Assembly: GCA_905479075.1 (NCBI GenBank)
Contig: CAJQLA010000008.1
Span: forward strand, 124,001 to 188,000
Direction of reading: 5' to 3'
Source of the DNA: an uncultured Gammaproteobacteria bacterium
GTDB taxonomy: Bacteria; Pseudomonadota; Gammaproteobacteria; Nitrosococcales; Methylophagaceae
DNA length: 64,000 nt
Notes under the pieces: model-generated
Database searches by the model: none
Told to the model about the DNA's origin: nothing
Seen by the model: the letters and a program-made list of their open reading frames with translations, nothing else
In this document: positions 29,984 through 40,798 of the stretch, in pieces
How positions within the stretch are numbered: the first letter of the stretch is position 1
Layout: each line of letters begins with the position of its first letter
Program-made: the position numbers and the translations under genes

Positions 29984-31060
29984 ATGAGTCTCGCAGAAAA
30001 AATCCCACAACAATTACAAGCAAAAATAGACAATATTATTGATAATGTTGAACCATCTCCTTGGTTAAACGCTGCTGAGCAAGCTGACTATATTGAAAAA
30101 ATAAAAGCCCTGTTAAAAGAAAAGGATGCCGTCTTAATAGCCCATTATTATGTGGATGATGCTATTCAGGCTTTGGCTGAAGCATCGGGTGGTTATGTTT
30201 CAGACTCGCTTGATATGGCTAATTTTGGTGCACAACATAGTGCGAGTACTTTAGTGATTGCAGGTGTCCGCTTTATGGGCGAGACAGCGAAGATACTGAG
30301 TCCTGAAAAAACGATTATCATGCCAACGCTAGAGGCAGAATGTTCCTTAGATTTAGGTTGCCCGATTGATGAGTTTAGCCAGTTCTGTGATCAATACCCA
30401 GATCACACAGTGGTTGTTTATGCCAATACCAGTGTTGAGGTAAAAGCACGTGCAGACTGGATTGTTACTTCAAGTAATGCCATCCAGATTATTGAGCATT
30501 TAATGGCTAAAGGTGAAAAAATAATTTGGGGACCAGATAGGCATTTAGGTCAATATATCAATAACAAAACGGGTGCTAATATGGTGCTGTGGCAGGGTTA
30601 TTGTGTCGTGCATGATGAGTTTAAGCTCAATGAGTTGGAATTATTGATGCAGGCACATCCTGATGCGGAAGTGCTAGTGCACCCAGAATCGCCAGAAGGG
30701 GTGATTGCAAAGGCAGATTTTGTGGGTTCGACAAAACAAATTATTGCTGCGGGTAAACGTTCCAAAGCAGATACACTGATTATCGCTACCGACCATGGCT
30801 TATTTTATAAGATGAGCCAGCAAGTTCCGGATAAAAGACTCATTCCAGCCCCAACAGGTGATAAAAGTGCGACTTGTAAGAGCTGTGCTCATTGTCCGTG
30901 GATGGCGATGAATACCTTAGTAAACTTATATGAAGCTTTACGCGATGGTAGTAATGTTATCGAAGTGGATGAAGTAACAAGACAAAAAGCCTTGATTCCT
31001 CTTAATAGGATGTTAGCGTTCTCAAGACAGCAAGGCATTTTAACTGCTGGAGACGCCTAA
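29984..31060 (+). CDS. nadA: Quinolinate synthase
   Basis: 358 residues from ATG 29984; a TTG directly upstream adds one residue. [4Fe-4S] enzyme condensing iminoaspartate with dihydroxyacetone phosphate in NAD synthesis. Visible: [32 protein letters not shown], the cluster cysteine in [25 protein letters not shown], and C-terminal [15 protein letters not shown]. Convergent with yacG, 13 bp between stops. Confidence 0.95.
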   Translation: MSLAEKIPQQLQAKIDNIIDNVEPSPWLNAAEQADYIEKIKALLKEKDAVLIAHYYVDDAIQALAEASGGYVSDSLDMANFGAQHSASTLVIAGVRFMGETAKILSPEKTIIMPTLEAECSLDLGCPIDEFSQFCDQYPDHTVVVYANTSVEVKARADWIVTSSNAIQIIEHLMAKGEKIIWGPDRHLGQYINNKTGANMVLWQGYCVVHDEFKLNELELLMQAHPDAEVLVHPESPEGVIAKADFVGSTKQIIAAGKRSKADTLIIATDHGLFYKMSQQVPDKRLIPAPTGDKSATCKSCAHCPWMAMNTLVNLYEALRDGSNVIEVDEVTRQKALIPLNRMLAFSRQQGILTAGDA

Positions 31061-31073
31061 AATTAGCTAGTTA

Positions 31074-31274
31074 TTAGTGGTACTCGCTAGGGTCAAAGTC
31101 TTCCTCGTTTAGAATTTCTGATTGAACATCAGGCCCTGGAATACGATGATTTTCAGCAGCCCAATCGCCAAGGTCAATTAATTTACAGCGCTCGCTACAA
31201 AAGGGCTTCCATTTTGAAGTCGCTTGCCAAATCACTGGCTTTCCACATTGTGGGCATTTGACTTTGGTAACCAT
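31074..31274 (-). CDS. yacG: DNA gyrase inhibitor YacG (zinc ribbon)
   Basis: 66 residues from the ATG at 31274 (E. coli 65); a longer TTG form would run into zapD. The four zinc cysteines are in [11 protein letters not shown] and [17 protein letters not shown]-terminal acidic tail ends FDPSEYH. Binds GyrB and inhibits gyrase in E. coli. Lies 14 bp after zapD in the yacG-zapD-coaE arrangement (all minus strand). Confidence 0.93.
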   Translation of the reverse strand: MVTKVKCPQCGKPVIWQATSKWKPFCSERCKLIDLGDWAAENHRIPGPDVQSEILNEEDFDPSEYH

Positions 31275-31288
31275 AGTGAATGAACTCT

Positions 31289-32077
31289 TTACATTGCGCA
31301 GCAACTTAGCGCTAATGCAATGTCTTCTTCTATTTGTTGGGCGCGTTGTTTAATATCAAAACGCATTAAACGAATAGTAAACCGATGTTTACCACCACTT
31401 ATTTCCGGATAAAATTCTGATGTTCGAGGGACTTTTACTCGAATAAGTTGATTAGCTTGTGAGCTATCGAGACTATGTTGATAAAAACCAGCTTCGGCTG
31501 TTATGGGGGTAAATCCTGTACTTTGCCGAATCAGTTTGAGTGTAATATCTATAGCAGCACGAACAGAGCTAAAGGGTTCGAACCATGTTAATAGTTGTTG
31601 TTTGCGGGTTTCATCACTCGTATGTTGAAGCCAATAGTGATAACTGGGTAAATCGAAGTCACAAGTGCCACCAGGAATACTTGAACGCTGCCTGATGCTA
31701 TACAAAAAATCATTATCACGCAGCTTTTGACCAATAGCTGATTTATTAGCATAAAGGCTATCCAAAATGTGGTCGAGGCTTGTCAGTAAATCTTCTAAAG
31801 CTGCTTTATCTACGCCTGGACTGTTTTCTAACGCTGACAACGTTGAAATCAAGCGCTCTAATTCTTTTATAATTTCAGACTTAAGATCACTGCGTTCGAA
31901 AACAGATAAAATACTGAGAAGGCAATCAATGGCCTCGCGATTTTTTAGTTCCGAATTGCTAGTCAGAGCGGTATCTAAGCGTAGGAATAAAAATTCCAAT
32001 CTCAAGAAGGTACGTATGCGCTCATTAAGCGGTTGTTCGTAGATAATAGTTTCTGGCACAGTGGTTTTTAGTAGCAA
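31289..32077 (-). CDS. zapD: Cell division protein ZapD
   Basis: 262 residues with this TTG start; a GTG at 32059 would give 256, nearer to E. coli ZapD (247). ZapD bundles FtsZ filaments at the division ring. Family segments: [60 protein letters not shown] and [13 protein letters not shown] near the end. No strong ribosome site supports either start. Between coaE (18 bp upstream) and yacG. Confidence 0.9.
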   Translation of the reverse strand: MLLKTTVPETIIYEQPLNERIRTFLRLEFLFLRLDTALTSNSELKNREAIDCLLSILSVFERSDLKSEIIKELERLISTLSALENSPGVDKAALEDLLTSLDHILDSLYANKSAIGQKLRDNDFLYSIRQRSSIPGGTCDFDLPSYHYWLQHTSDETRKQQLLTWFEPFSSVRAAIDITLKLIRQSTGFTPITAEAGFYQHSLDSSQANQLIRVKVPRTSEFYPEISGGKHRFTIRLMRFDIKQRAQQIEEDIALALSCCAM

Positions 32078-32095
32078 ATTTTTGCAATAGTAATG

Positions 32096-32731
32096 CTATT
32101 CTCCATGACTATCGGATGGCTGGCAACCATTAGATATTGAATTAGCGAATTCTATATATTTTTGATGTTGTTGGATAACGGCTCGGCTTAGTTTATCTAG
32201 CGAGGCATTATTAGCAATAATATCATCAGCGTGGGCAAGGCGGTTTTGCTGTGTGCATTGTTGAGATAATATATTGCTCGCTTCTTGTTCAGTTAATCCA
32301 TCGCGTTGGCAAAGCCGTGCTAATTGGATCTTTGTATCACTATCAATGACAAGGACACGATCAACTAAATCTATCATTTTAGCTTCGATCAATAGTGGAA
32401 TGGCTAGAATACAATAGGGTGCGTTGACTTGCTGACTTTGTTGAAGTAGTTGCTGACGAATCACTGGATGAAGAATGCTTTCCAAGCGCTTTTTACTTGC
32501 TGGGTTAGTAAAAATTTTTCGTCGTAATAGTTGTCTATTGAGTTGTCCATCAGTTTGTAGAATATGATGGCCAAATAACTCGACAACTTGTTGGTAGCAT
32601 TGACTACCAGGTTGCACAATATCACGAGCAATAATATCAGCGTCAATAATGGGAATGCCTTGCTCATTAAAAAGTTGGCATACGGTAGATTTACCGCATG
32701 CAATGCCACCTGTTAAACCTATTTTTAGCAC
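32096..32731 (-). CDS. coaE: Dephospho-CoA kinase
   Basis: 211 residues. P-loop GGIACGKSTVCQLF at the N-terminus, DADIIARDIVQPGS as the substrate-binding Asp segment, and PLLIEAKMIDLVDRVLVID in the CoA-binding part. Last step of coenzyme A synthesis. 8 bp downstream of pilD and upstream of zapD, the standard pilBCD-coaE-zapD-yacG order. Confidence 0.95.
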   Translation of the reverse strand: MLKIGLTGGIACGKSTVCQLFNEQGIPIIDADIIARDIVQPGSQCYQQVVELFGHHILQTDGQLNRQLLRRKIFTNPASKKRLESILHPVIRQQLLQQSQQVNAPYCILAIPLLIEAKMIDLVDRVLVIDSDTKIQLARLCQRDGLTEQEASNILSQQCTQQNRLAHADDIIANNASLDKLSRAVIQQHQKYIEFANSISNGCQPSDSHGE

Positions 32732-32739
32732 GTTGATTA

Positions 32740-33609
32740 TTAGCTTAGGCCAGCGAATCTTAAATAGGTATTATTGATAGTGTCTCCCCAGACTAAGGCG
32801 ATCCACCCTGCTGCTGCTAAGTATGGGCCAAAGGGGATAGGTATATCACGCTGATGCTGGCGTAGTGCGAGCAAGGTTAAACCAACAACTGCCCCAACTA
32901 ATGATGATAATAAGATAATAGAGGGTAAAAATGCCCATCCAAGCCAAGCCCCTAACGCAGCTAAAAGCTTGAAGTCGCCGTAGCCCATTCCTTCTTTTCC
33001 TGTAACCAATTTAAAAGTTTGAAAAACGAGCCACAAAGAAAGATATCCAGCGATAGCACCAACAACACTACTTTGTAGTGTAGTGAAATGACTGAACAAA
33101 TTGAAAAAAATACCAAGCCAAAGTAATGGTAGTGTGATGCTATCGGGTAATAATTGGTGGTCGACATCAATAAAAGTTAATGCGATCAACGACCAAGTGA
33201 GTAACAAAGCACCAAGGCAAGCCCATTCAAAACCAAAGTAATAGGCGATAACACCAGAAAGTATCCCCGTTAACATCTCAATAATGGGATAGCGTTTAGG
33301 GATAGCGGTTTTACACTCTTTACATTTACCGGCAAGGACCAAATAACTAATAACAGGAATATTTTCAAACATGCTAATAGCATGATTACAGTTTGGGCAA
33401 CGCGAGCGGGGCTTGCTTAAAGTGAAAATATCATTTTGTTGACTCGGCTTACCTGAAAGTTCATCACATTGTGATTGCCATTCGCGTTCCATCATAATAG
33501 GGAGTCGATAGATAACTACGTTTAAAAAACTGCCTATTAGGAGACCAAGTATAGCGATCGTACTGATAAATAGCGGTTGTGATGTATACAATAATTCGAA
33601 AATAGTCAT
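32740..33609 (-). CDS. pilD: Type IV prepilin peptidase/N-methyltransferase
   Basis: 289 residues, polytopic. Processes and methylates type IV prepilins. The cytoplasmic zinc-binding region contains CPNCNH and CKECKT. Catalytic aspartates are in FIDVDHQLLPDSITLP and GYGDFKLLAALGAWLG. Eight hydrophobic segments. It is separated from pilC by 197 bp without an ORF, so it may have its own promoter. Confidence 0.95.
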   Translation of the reverse strand: MTIFELLYTSQPLFISTIAILGLLIGSFLNVVIYRLPIMMEREWQSQCDELSGKPSQQNDIFTLSKPRSRCPNCNHAISMFENIPVISYLVLAGKCKECKTAIPKRYPIIEMLTGILSGVIAYYFGFEWACLGALLLTWSLIALTFIDVDHQLLPDSITLPLLWLGIFFNLFSHFTTLQSSVVGAIAGYLSLWLVFQTFKLVTGKEGMGYGDFKLLAALGAWLGWAFLPSIILLSSLVGAVVGLTLLALRQHQRDIPIPFGPYLAAAGWIALVWGDTINNTYLRFAGLS

Positions 33610-33806
33610 TTATTTAGTTCTATCGTATAACTTGTTGAGTGAAATAAAAGGATAGTACTTTTTTAAGCAAGAAGCTTAATTCTAAGTATTTTTAGTTGGA
33701 TAGATAGCTGATTTACCGATTAGAGGCCATAAGATATATCGTGAGATATCAGATCCTAAATATCCATAATTTGAGTATAAGATCCGATACCTATAGGTAC
33801 GGTTAA

Positions 33807-35042
33807 TTAAATGACTGCACCTAGCTTGAATATCGGTAAGTACATAGCGACAACAAGCGTACCGACTAAAGTCCCAAGAACTACCATTATCAACGGTTCC
33901 ATCAATGCCGTCATATTATCAACAGCATCATCGACTTCTCGCTCATAAAAATCAGCGACCTTTGCCAGCATAGCATCCAGTGAACCAGACTCTTCACCAA
34001 TGGAAACCATTTGGACAACCATATTGGGGAATAGCTCAGTGCTTTTCATAGCGACATTGAGCTGTGTACCCGACGCGACGTCATCACGCATCACAAGTGT
34101 CGCCTCGCTGAAAACAATATTACCTGTTGCTCCAGCAACTGATGTCATCGCTTCGACCATAGGTACGCCTGCTTTAAACATGGTAGAAAAAGTACGTGCA
34201 AATCTCGCAATAGCACCTTTTTCCATGATGATACCAATAACAGGAATTTTGAGTAGTAAACGATCTAAAAAATGTTGTACTTTGCGTGATCTTTTTTTAG
34301 CTTGCATCAGCCCAATAATAGAGCCGATGATAATGCCAAAGACCAGCCACCATTTTTCTTGGAAGAATTGTGATACGGAAATTACCGTTTTAGTTAATCC
34401 AGGTAAGTCTGCACCAAACCCAGAGAAAAGCTTTTCAAACTCAGGGATAACAAAAATCATCAAAATCGCTGTAACAACAAAAGCGACTGTGATAATGGCA
34501 GTGGGGTAAACCAGTGCTTTTTTGATTTTTGCTTTTAGGGCCTCTGTCTTTTCTTGGTAGGTGGCAATTTCGTGAAGAATAGGTTCAAGCGTTCCTGATT
34601 GTTCACCTGCATTAACAAGGCTGATATATAAATCATTAAAGTGAAAAGGGAATTTTGCTAGTGATTCAGTCAAACTGGTACCTGATTCAACATCCGCTTT
34701 GATAGCCAGTATCATATCTTGCATACTGGCATTTTCATGCCCTTCACCAATGATTTGCATTGATTGCATAAGGGGTACACCAGATGACATCATTGTGGCT
34801 AGCATACGACTGAAAACAGCAATGTCACCTGGTTTTATAGGTGGCTTTCTTGCGGCAAATAAGTCTTTCGGTTTTTTCTTTACCTTTATCGGTGTGATTC
34901 CCTGGCGTCTCAAATCAGCCTTTACGCTTGCCGCATTTTGCCCTGTCTGCTCACCTTTTAGGCGGCGACCTTGTTTATTCGTTCCTTGCCAAATAAAAAT
35001 AGGATCAACTTGTGGTTTTATTGCTTTAGCTGTCTGTGCCAC
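33807..35042 (-). CDS. pilC: Type IV pilus inner-membrane platform protein PilC
   Basis: 411 residues. Two T2SF/PilC repeats, each ending in membrane segments: first about 75-200 (FSRMLATMMSSGVPLMQSMQ), second about 280-400 (FARTFSTMFKAGVPMVEAM, VQMVSIGEESGSLDAML). Three hydrophobic helices. Serves as the platform on which the PilB motor drives pilus extension. Starts 3 bp after pilB, so they form one unit. Confidence 0.95.
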   Translation of the reverse strand: MAQTAKAIKPQVDPIFIWQGTNKQGRRLKGEQTGQNAASVKADLRRQGITPIKVKKKPKDLFAARKPPIKPGDIAVFSRMLATMMSSGVPLMQSMQIIGEGHENASMQDMILAIKADVESGTSLTESLAKFPFHFNDLYISLVNAGEQSGTLEPILHEIATYQEKTEALKAKIKKALVYPTAIITVAFVVTAILMIFVIPEFEKLFSGFGADLPGLTKTVISVSQFFQEKWWLVFGIIIGSIIGLMQAKKRSRKVQHFLDRLLLKIPVIGIIMEKGAIARFARTFSTMFKAGVPMVEAMTSVAGATGNIVFSEATLVMRDDVASGTQLNVAMKSTELFPNMVVQMVSIGEESGSLDAMLAKVADFYEREVDDAVDNMTALMEPLIMVVLGTLVGTLVVAMYLPIFKLGAVI

Positions 35043-35045
35043 TTA

Positions 35046-36764
35046 TTACTCCTTAATTACACGGTTAATTTCTTCGAGACTGGTGATTCCTGAAGCTACT
35101 TTTATTAGACCAGAGCGTCTGAGGTCGAAAACACCTTCTTTTTCTGCTTGGTCAGCAATTTGCATCGCATTACCACCTTCCATAATAATTCGCCCGATAG
35201 CTTCTGTTACTGGCATAACTTGGTATATACCTAAACGTCCTTTATAACCATCGGTACAATTATCACAGCCAGCAGCTTTAAAAACTGTGACGCCTTCATC
35301 AATTTGTTGTTGCGAAAACCCTTCCTCAAGCAATGCTTCGTCAGGGATAGATTCTGCAGTTTTGCAGTGAGTACATAAACGCCGTGCAAGACGTTGGGCA
35401 ATGATTAATGTCACTGCTGAAGCAATATTAAAGGGTGGGACTCCCATATTTGCCAAACGAGTCAAAGTTTGTGGAGCATCGTTGGTGTGAAGTGTCGACA
35501 AGACCATATGCCCAGTTTGGGCCGCTTTAATAGCAATCTCAGCAGTTTCCAAGTCACGGATCTCACCGACCATGATGACGTCTGGATCTTGACGTAGGAA
35601 AGCCCGCAAAGCATCCGAGAAATTAAGCCCAACAGCAGGGTTAACATTAACTTGATTAATACCGGGCAAACTGATTTCTGCTGGGTCCTCTGCTGTGGAT
35701 ATATTCCTCCTATCGGTGTTAAGAATATTAAGAGCAGTATATAAAGAAACTGTTTTACCACTACCTGTTGGACCTGTTACTAAAATCATGCCATATGGAT
35801 TGTGCATGGTATCCATGAAGATTTTCTTTTGTTCTTCTTCATAACCTAGTGCATCAATACCTAATTGGGCACTGGTTGGATCGAGAATACGCAACACAAT
35901 CTTTTCACCAAACAAGGTAGGACAAGTATTAACACGGAAATCAATGGCCTTGGTTTTCGACAGTTTTAATCGCATTCGTCCATCTTGTGGCACACGGCGT
36001 TCTGCAATATTAAGACGGGACAATACTTTTAAACGGGCAGAAATACGGCCAGCAAGTGCAATTGGTGCCGTTTTTGATTCATGTAAAATGCCATCAATAC
36101 GGGTTCTAACCCTAAAGGTTTTTTCATAGGGTTCAAAGTGGATATCCGATGCACCAGCTTTAATGGCCGTTGTTAAAATACCATTAATGAATCGTACAAC
36201 TGGCGTGTCGTCAATATTGGCATCGACATTTTCTTCATCTTTATTGTCTAAATCATCGTGACCTAGATCGATATCATCTAATTCAGCATCACCGAAATCA
36301 TCTAGTTGGTTATCCTCATCTTCTAAAGCGCGTTCTATAGCATGGGATAGTTGTTGTTCGTCGACTAAGACAGGATAGGTATTGATACCAGTATTAAACT
36401 GAAATTCGTCTAACCCTTGCAGGTTCATCGGATCAGAGACAGCAACGTATAACCTGCTACCACGCTGATATAGTGGTAGTGCATTATGTTTTCGAATTAG
36501 TTTTTCTTGGATTAGGTCTGTAGCAGCGAGATCAAAATTCATTGTCTCGATATCGAATAAAGGCACGCCGAACTCTTGCGAAGCGACAGATGCAATATTT
36601 TTACTGGAAACAATTTTATTACTGACTAGGTAACTAACAAGGGCAAGTTTAGCCTCTTTAGCAGCCTGTTGAGCATTATCTGCATCTTGCTCTGAGAGTA
36701 GACCTTCGTCGACTAAACGTCGCGCCAGTCCACTTAACCTAATTGATGTTGCAACATTTGCCAT
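35046..36764 (-). CDS. pilB: Type IV pilus assembly ATPase PilB
   Basis: 572 residues. N-terminal MshEN-like domain (about 1-150), known in this family to bind c-di-GMP in some members, then the secretion ATPase: Walker A GPTGSGKTVSLY, Asp box, Walker B-type VGEIRDLETAEIA, His box STLHTNDAPQTLTRL. Zinc tetracysteine CTHC and CDNC near residues 460-500. Extends pili. First gene of pilBC, upstream of pilD. Confidence 0.96.
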   Translation of the reverse strand: MANVATSIRLSGLARRLVDEGLLSEQDADNAQQAAKEAKLALVSYLVSNKIVSSKNIASVASQEFGVPLFDIETMNFDLAATDLIQEKLIRKHNALPLYQRGSRLYVAVSDPMNLQGLDEFQFNTGINTYPVLVDEQQLSHAIERALEDEDNQLDDFGDAELDDIDLGHDDLDNKDEENVDANIDDTPVVRFINGILTTAIKAGASDIHFEPYEKTFRVRTRIDGILHESKTAPIALAGRISARLKVLSRLNIAERRVPQDGRMRLKLSKTKAIDFRVNTCPTLFGEKIVLRILDPTSAQLGIDALGYEEEQKKIFMDTMHNPYGMILVTGPTGSGKTVSLYTALNILNTDRRNISTAEDPAEISLPGINQVNVNPAVGLNFSDALRAFLRQDPDVIMVGEIRDLETAEIAIKAAQTGHMVLSTLHTNDAPQTLTRLANMGVPPFNIASAVTLIIAQRLARRLCTHCKTAESIPDEALLEEGFSQQQIDEGVTVFKAAGCDNCTDGYKGRLGIYQVMPVTEAIGRIIMEGGNAMQIADQAEKEGVFDLRRSGLIKVASGITSLEEINRVIKE

Positions 36765-36918
36765 ATTTTCAACGTATATCTCAGGGTCAAAATTGAATTT
36801 AAAACCTATAGTTTATAGTAATAATATTCAACTGAGTAGCTAATTATTAGCTTGGTAATTCGTGGCTCACAATGTTGTTAGTATATACTCCACAAAAAAA
36901 TTTAAAAAAGGCAATTCA

Positions 36919-37047
36919 ATGAATAAAACAAAAACTTGGTTTCGCGTCGCTACAGTTGCATTTTTACTATCCTTGATTATGGCTTGTGGTCAGAAAGGTG
37001 ACCTTTACTTGCCTGAAGGGAATGCCTCAACAAATTTGGTGAGGTAA
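36919..37047 (+). CDS. lptM: LPS translocon maturation chaperone LptM (YifL) lipoprotein
   Basis: 42 residues from ATG 36919; the upstream in-frame ATG would add 19 residues that block a normal signal peptide. Signal peptide with lipobox LIMAC, then GQKGDLYLPEG, the conserved motif of YifL/LptM. In E. coli this small lipoprotein assists LptD maturation. AAAAAGGCAAT lies before the ATG. Always found before lysA in this conserved order; 10 bp spacing. Confidence 0.9.
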   Translation: MNKTKTWFRVATVAFLLSLIMACGQKGDLYLPEGNASTNLVR

Positions 37048-37057
37048 GTAAGTAGAG

Positions 37058-38308
37058 ATGGACCATTTTCAATATCATGCAGATAAGTTGTTAGCTGAAA
37101 ACGTCGATTTATCAATAATTTCTGAACAGTTTGGCACACCATGCTATGTCTATTCACGCGCAACAATTGAGCGACATTGGCGCGCATTTGACGATGCTTT
37201 TGTAGGGTTTCCTCACCAAATTTGTTATGCGGTAAAAGCCAATTCAAATCTGGCAGTATTGAATGTTATGGCTCGACTGGGCTCTGGGTTCGATATCGTT
37301 TCGGGTGGTGAGTTGGCACGCGTTATTGCGGCTGGTGGTGACGCTGGGAAAGTCGTATTTTCCGGTGTAGGTAAAACGGTTGCGGAAATTGAGTATGCAT
37401 TACAACAGCAAATTCGTTGCTTTAATGTTGAATCGGTCGCTGAATTAATCCGAATAAATGGGGTTGCTGAGCGTCTAAATTGTGTTGCGCCTATATCTAT
37501 CAGAGTGAATCCTGATGTCGATGCCAAAACACATCCTTATATATCGACTGGTTTAAAAGAAAACAAATTTGGTATTGCGATAGAACAAGCAGAAGATGTT
37601 TATATACAAGCTAATAACATGGCGCACCTTGAGTTAGTCGGTGTCGATTGTCATATCGGATCACAATTAATATCAGTCTCTCCTTTTGTCGATGCCTTAG
37701 AAAGAGTTCTTGCATTACTAGACCGTCTGACTGAATTGGACATTAGATTACAACACCTCGATATCGGTGGTGGTTTAGGTATTTCATATCAAGATGAAGT
37801 ACCCCCCAGCCCTCAAGAATATGCTGAAGCATTAAAAAAATTGTTAATTGGTCGCGATATAGAAATTTTAATGGAGCCGGGCCGAGCGATAGTCGGCAAT
37901 GCAGGTGTGTTGTTGACTAAGGTCGAATATATAAAAGAGACTGAAGATCATAACTTTGCCATTGTTGATGCCGCTATGAATGACTTGCTACGACCTGCTT
38001 TGTATCAGTCATGGCAAGATATTCAGACTGTTCGTGTGGATCATTCAATCCCCACAAAAACTTATGATATCGTCGGGCCAGTATGCGAAACGGGTGATTT
38101 TTTGGGTAAAAACCGTCAATTGGCGATTAAGCAAGGTGATTTGTTGGCCATAAAATCCTCGGGCGCTTATGGCTTTACGATGAGCTCAAACTATAATTCA
38201 AGACCTCGGGCTGCTGAGGTGATGATCGATGGCGATACTTTCCACTGTATCCGAGCTCGTGAAACTATCCCATCATTGTTTGTTGGAGAACAGGTTTTAC
38301 CTGAATAA
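37058..38308 (+). CDS. lysA: Diaminopimelate decarboxylase
   Basis: 416 residues. PLP enzyme converting meso-DAP to lysine. PLP lysine in [13 protein letters not shown]; phosphate-binding glycines in [12 protein letters not shown]; substrate/PLP segments [34 protein letters not shown] and [19 protein letters not shown] (given in parts). Second gene of lptM-lysA-dapF-DUF484-xerC; dapF starts 2 bp after it. Confidence 0.96.
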   Translation: MDHFQYHADKLLAENVDLSIISEQFGTPCYVYSRATIERHWRAFDDAFVGFPHQICYAVKANSNLAVLNVMARLGSGFDIVSGGELARVIAAGGDAGKVVFSGVGKTVAEIEYALQQQIRCFNVESVAELIRINGVAERLNCVAPISIRVNPDVDAKTHPYISTGLKENKFGIAIEQAEDVYIQANNMAHLELVGVDCHIGSQLISVSPFVDALERVLALLDRLTELDIRLQHLDIGGGLGISYQDEVPPSPQEYAEALKKLLIGRDIEILMEPGRAIVGNAGVLLTKVEYIKETEDHNFAIVDAAMNDLLRPALYQSWQDIQTVRVDHSIPTKTYDIVGPVCETGDFLGKNRQLAIKQGDLLAIKSSGAYGFTMSSNYNSRPRAAEVMIDGDTFHCIRARETIPSLFVGEQVLPE

Positions 38309-38310
38309 TA

Positions 38311-39159
38311 ATGTTGAAATTTAGCAAAATGCATGGGCTTGGCAATGACTTCATTATTATTGATGCTATCAATCAATCTGTGCATTTAACAAATGAGCAA
38401 GTTCGTTTTCTCGCCGATCGTCATTTCGGAATAGGTTGCGATCAACTGTTATTGGTAGAGCACTCTTTACTCCCAAATATCGATTTCAAATATCGTATTT
38501 TTAACGCGGATGGTGGTGAAGTTAAACAGTGCGGTAATGGTGCACGCTGTTTTGCACGTTTTGTTTATGACAAAGGCTTAACGGACAAGAAAACCATTGC
38601 TGTAGAAACTGCATCAGGGATCATTCACCCGAGCCTACGACAAAATACTGATGTGACAGTTGATATGGGTATCCCAAGTTTTGAACCGCAATCTATACCT
38701 TTTGTTAATGCGGAAATGGCGGTGTCATACTCGTTTGTGCTGAACAATGGGGAGACAGTGATGTTCTCGGCTTTATCCATGGGAAATCCACATGCTGTGA
38801 TATTGGTTGATGATGTGGAAGAGGCTGATGTCTCAGGCTTAGGTATCATGTTACAAAGTCATGCCCAGTTTCCTGAACAAGTTAATGCTGGATTCATGCA
38901 AGTTTTGAATGAAAATGAAATCAAGTTAAGAGTTTTTGAACGTGGTGCAGGAGAAACCTTAGCTTGTGGTACTGGTGCTTGTGCTGCGGTCGTAGCGGGT
39001 ATTCAACTTGGTTTATTAGCAAACCAAGTAAAGGTTTTTTTGAAAGGTGGTGAGCTCAATATATCTTGGGATGGAGATCAAGAATCTGTTTGGATGACAG
39101 GCGCCGCAACACATGTTTTTGATGGGGAAATTGAATGGCCGATGATAAACAAGTCATAG
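38311..39159 (+). CDS. dapF: Diaminopimelate epimerase
   Basis: 282 residues. Converts LL-DAP to meso-DAP for lysine and peptidoglycan. The two catalytic cysteines are in [12 protein letters not shown] and [14 protein letters not shown]. Begins [15 protein letters not shown] as the family does. Its last 25 bases overlap the next gene. Confidence 0.97.
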   Translation: MLKFSKMHGLGNDFIIIDAINQSVHLTNEQVRFLADRHFGIGCDQLLLVEHSLLPNIDFKYRIFNADGGEVKQCGNGARCFARFVYDKGLTDKKTIAVETASGIIHPSLRQNTDVTVDMGIPSFEPQSIPFVNAEMAVSYSFVLNNGETVMFSALSMGNPHAVILVDDVEEADVSGLGIMLQSHAQFPEQVNAGFMQVLNENEIKLRVFERGAGETLACGTGACAAVVAGIQLGLLANQVKVFLKGGELNISWDGDQESVWMTGAATHVFDGEIEWPMINKS

Positions 39160-39839
39160 AGACCGAGCAGGTCATTAACTATTTGCAGCAAAACCCTGAT
39201 TTCTTTCTCAGAGAACCTGGCGTCATTGAATCACTACAATTAGCTGAGTCACCAGAAGGGACTATTTCTTTGGCGCAAAGACAAGTTGAACGTCTTCGAG
39301 GTAAAAGCGATCGACTAAACGAACAGTTACATGCTTTAATTGAGAACGCCCGACAAAATACTGAATTACAAGCACGTGTCCATTCTCTATGTTTAAGATT
39401 AATGGACAGTGACAGTTTAGATACGCTTTTACCGATGCTAATGACTGAGTTAAAACAAGAATTTACAGCTGACGAAGTGGCGATAAGATTTTTTTATGGC
39501 GTTAAAGAACTCACATTGCCTGATATTGAGGGTAATATAGTCCAGTTACATATAGATGATCCCGCGCTTGATGTCTTTGATAAAGTGTTAGATAAACATC
39601 AACCCATATGCGGGCGTTTATCAAACGCACAAAAAAAACTTTTATTTGGAGAACAGCATGAAAATGTTGCCTCTGCAGCTTGTTTGCCTATAGGACATGA
39701 CCCCTGTGCGGGTTTCCTAGCGATAGCGAGCCATGACGAAGATCGTTTTCACTCTAATATGGCAACAGACTATTTGGCATTTTTAGGCGAGGTGTTAATG
39801 CGTTTATTGCGGCACCACAGCCACAACCATAATGGATGA
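39135..39839 (+). CDS. DUF484 family protein (GAF-like)
   Basis: 234 residues. Starts with a helical part ([22 protein letters not shown]), then a probable coiled coil ([21 protein letters not shown]), and a GAF-like domain (about 100-230; [22 protein letters not shown]). Function unknown, but it is encoded between dapF and xerC in most gammaproteobacteria. Overlaps dapF by 25 bp and xerC by 8 bp. Confidence 0.88.
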   Translation: MADDKQVIETEQVINYLQQNPDFFLREPGVIESLQLAESPEGTISLAQRQVERLRGKSDRLNEQLHALIENARQNTELQARVHSLCLRLMDSDSLDTLLPMLMTELKQEFTADEVAIRFFYGVKELTLPDIEGNIVQLHIDDPALDVFDKVLDKHQPICGRLSNAQKKLLFGEQHENVASAACLPIGHDPCAGFLAIASHDEDRFHSNMATDYLAFLGEVLMRLLRHHSHNHNG

Positions 39840-40731
39840 CTTAGGCGAAAAAATTGATTTATTTATCTTGCATTTACGACAAGAAAGACGTTTATCAGAA
39901 AATACGACCTCGGCATATCAACGTGATTTAAAACAAGCGGCTGATTTTCTTCAGACAGAAAATATTACAAAATGGCCGACGGTCACAGTCGCAGATATCA
40001 GACGCTATATAGCTTTTCTCAACCGTCAAAACTTATCAGGTCGATCTATACAAAGGGCTTTATCTTCACTACGGAGCTTATACCGTTTCTTGATTCGTGA
40101 AGGCTTGTGTGAGCAAAACCCAGCTCATGCTGTACAAGCCCCTAAATCAGCTAAGAAACTACCATCGACTTTAGACGTTGACCAGGTTAATGGCTTATTA
40201 AACAGCGATATTGGTGATAATTTAATTGCTTGTCGTGACAAAGCCATTATGGAGCTATTTTATTCTTCAGGCTTACGTTTATCGGAACTGGCAAGCATTA
40301 ATCTTCGTGATGTTGATCTCGATGATCAACTTGTCTATGTGACAGGTAAAGGGGATAAAAGTCGTGTAATTCCAGTGGGTGAACAGGCTATTAAAGCAAT
40401 AAAAAACTGGCTGAACCGTAGACAGCAGCTTGGTTTTTATGAGCAGAATGCCCTGTTTATCACTAAACAAGGACGACGGCTTGGTGTTCGTTCTATTCAA
40501 CAAAGGTTGAAATACTGGGGTAAGAAGCAGGGTATTTCAGACCATATTCATCCTCACCGACTCAGGCATGCTTTTGCATCCCATATGCTCGAATCAAGTG
40601 GTGATTTACGTGCAGTTCAAGAGCTATTAGGTCATGCCGATATTTCGACCACACAAGTGTATACGCATGTTGATTTTCAGCATTTAGCAAAGGTCTACGA
40701 TTCAGCGCACCCTAGGGCTAAAAAAAAGTAA
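39832..40731 (+). CDS. xerC: Tyrosine recombinase XerC
   Basis: 299 residues. N-terminal SAM-like DNA-binding domain (LRQERRLSENTTSAYQRDL) and C-terminal catalytic domain with R in YSSGLRLSELA, K in GKGDKSR, HPHRLRHAFASHM (H-x2-R), LLGHADISTTQVYTHV (H and nucleophile Y). Resolves chromosome dimers at dif with XerD. Overlaps DUF484 by 8 bp. A housekeeping member rather than a mobile-element integrase, by context. Confidence 0.95.
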   Translation: MDDLGEKIDLFILHLRQERRLSENTTSAYQRDLKQAADFLQTENITKWPTVTVADIRRYIAFLNRQNLSGRSIQRALSSLRSLYRFLIREGLCEQNPAHAVQAPKSAKKLPSTLDVDQVNGLLNSDIGDNLIACRDKAIMELFYSSGLRLSELASINLRDVDLDDQLVYVTGKGDKSRVIPVGEQAIKAIKNWLNRRQQLGFYEQNALFITKQGRRLGVRSIQQRLKYWGKKQGISDHIHPHRLRHAFASHMLESSGDLRAVQELLGHADISTTQVYTHVDFQHLAKVYDSAHPRAKKK

Positions 40732-40798
40732 TAATTTGTTTTTATTTTCATATCGTTATAGCCTATGAATCAGGCCTGAGATTATCAAAGGAATAGAA

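Noticed and set aside
29596..30033. 145-residue minus-strand ORF over mutT
   Set aside because: Fully antisense to a complete Nudix gene and the start of nadA; no independent support.
34000..35247. Two long plus-strand ORFs opposite pilC and pilB
   Set aside because: They mirror pilC/pilB reading frames; all conserved motifs are on the minus strand.
39832..40731. Tyrosine recombinase as a sign of a mobile element
   Set aside because: Motifs and the lysA-dapF-DUF484 context identify housekeeping XerC.
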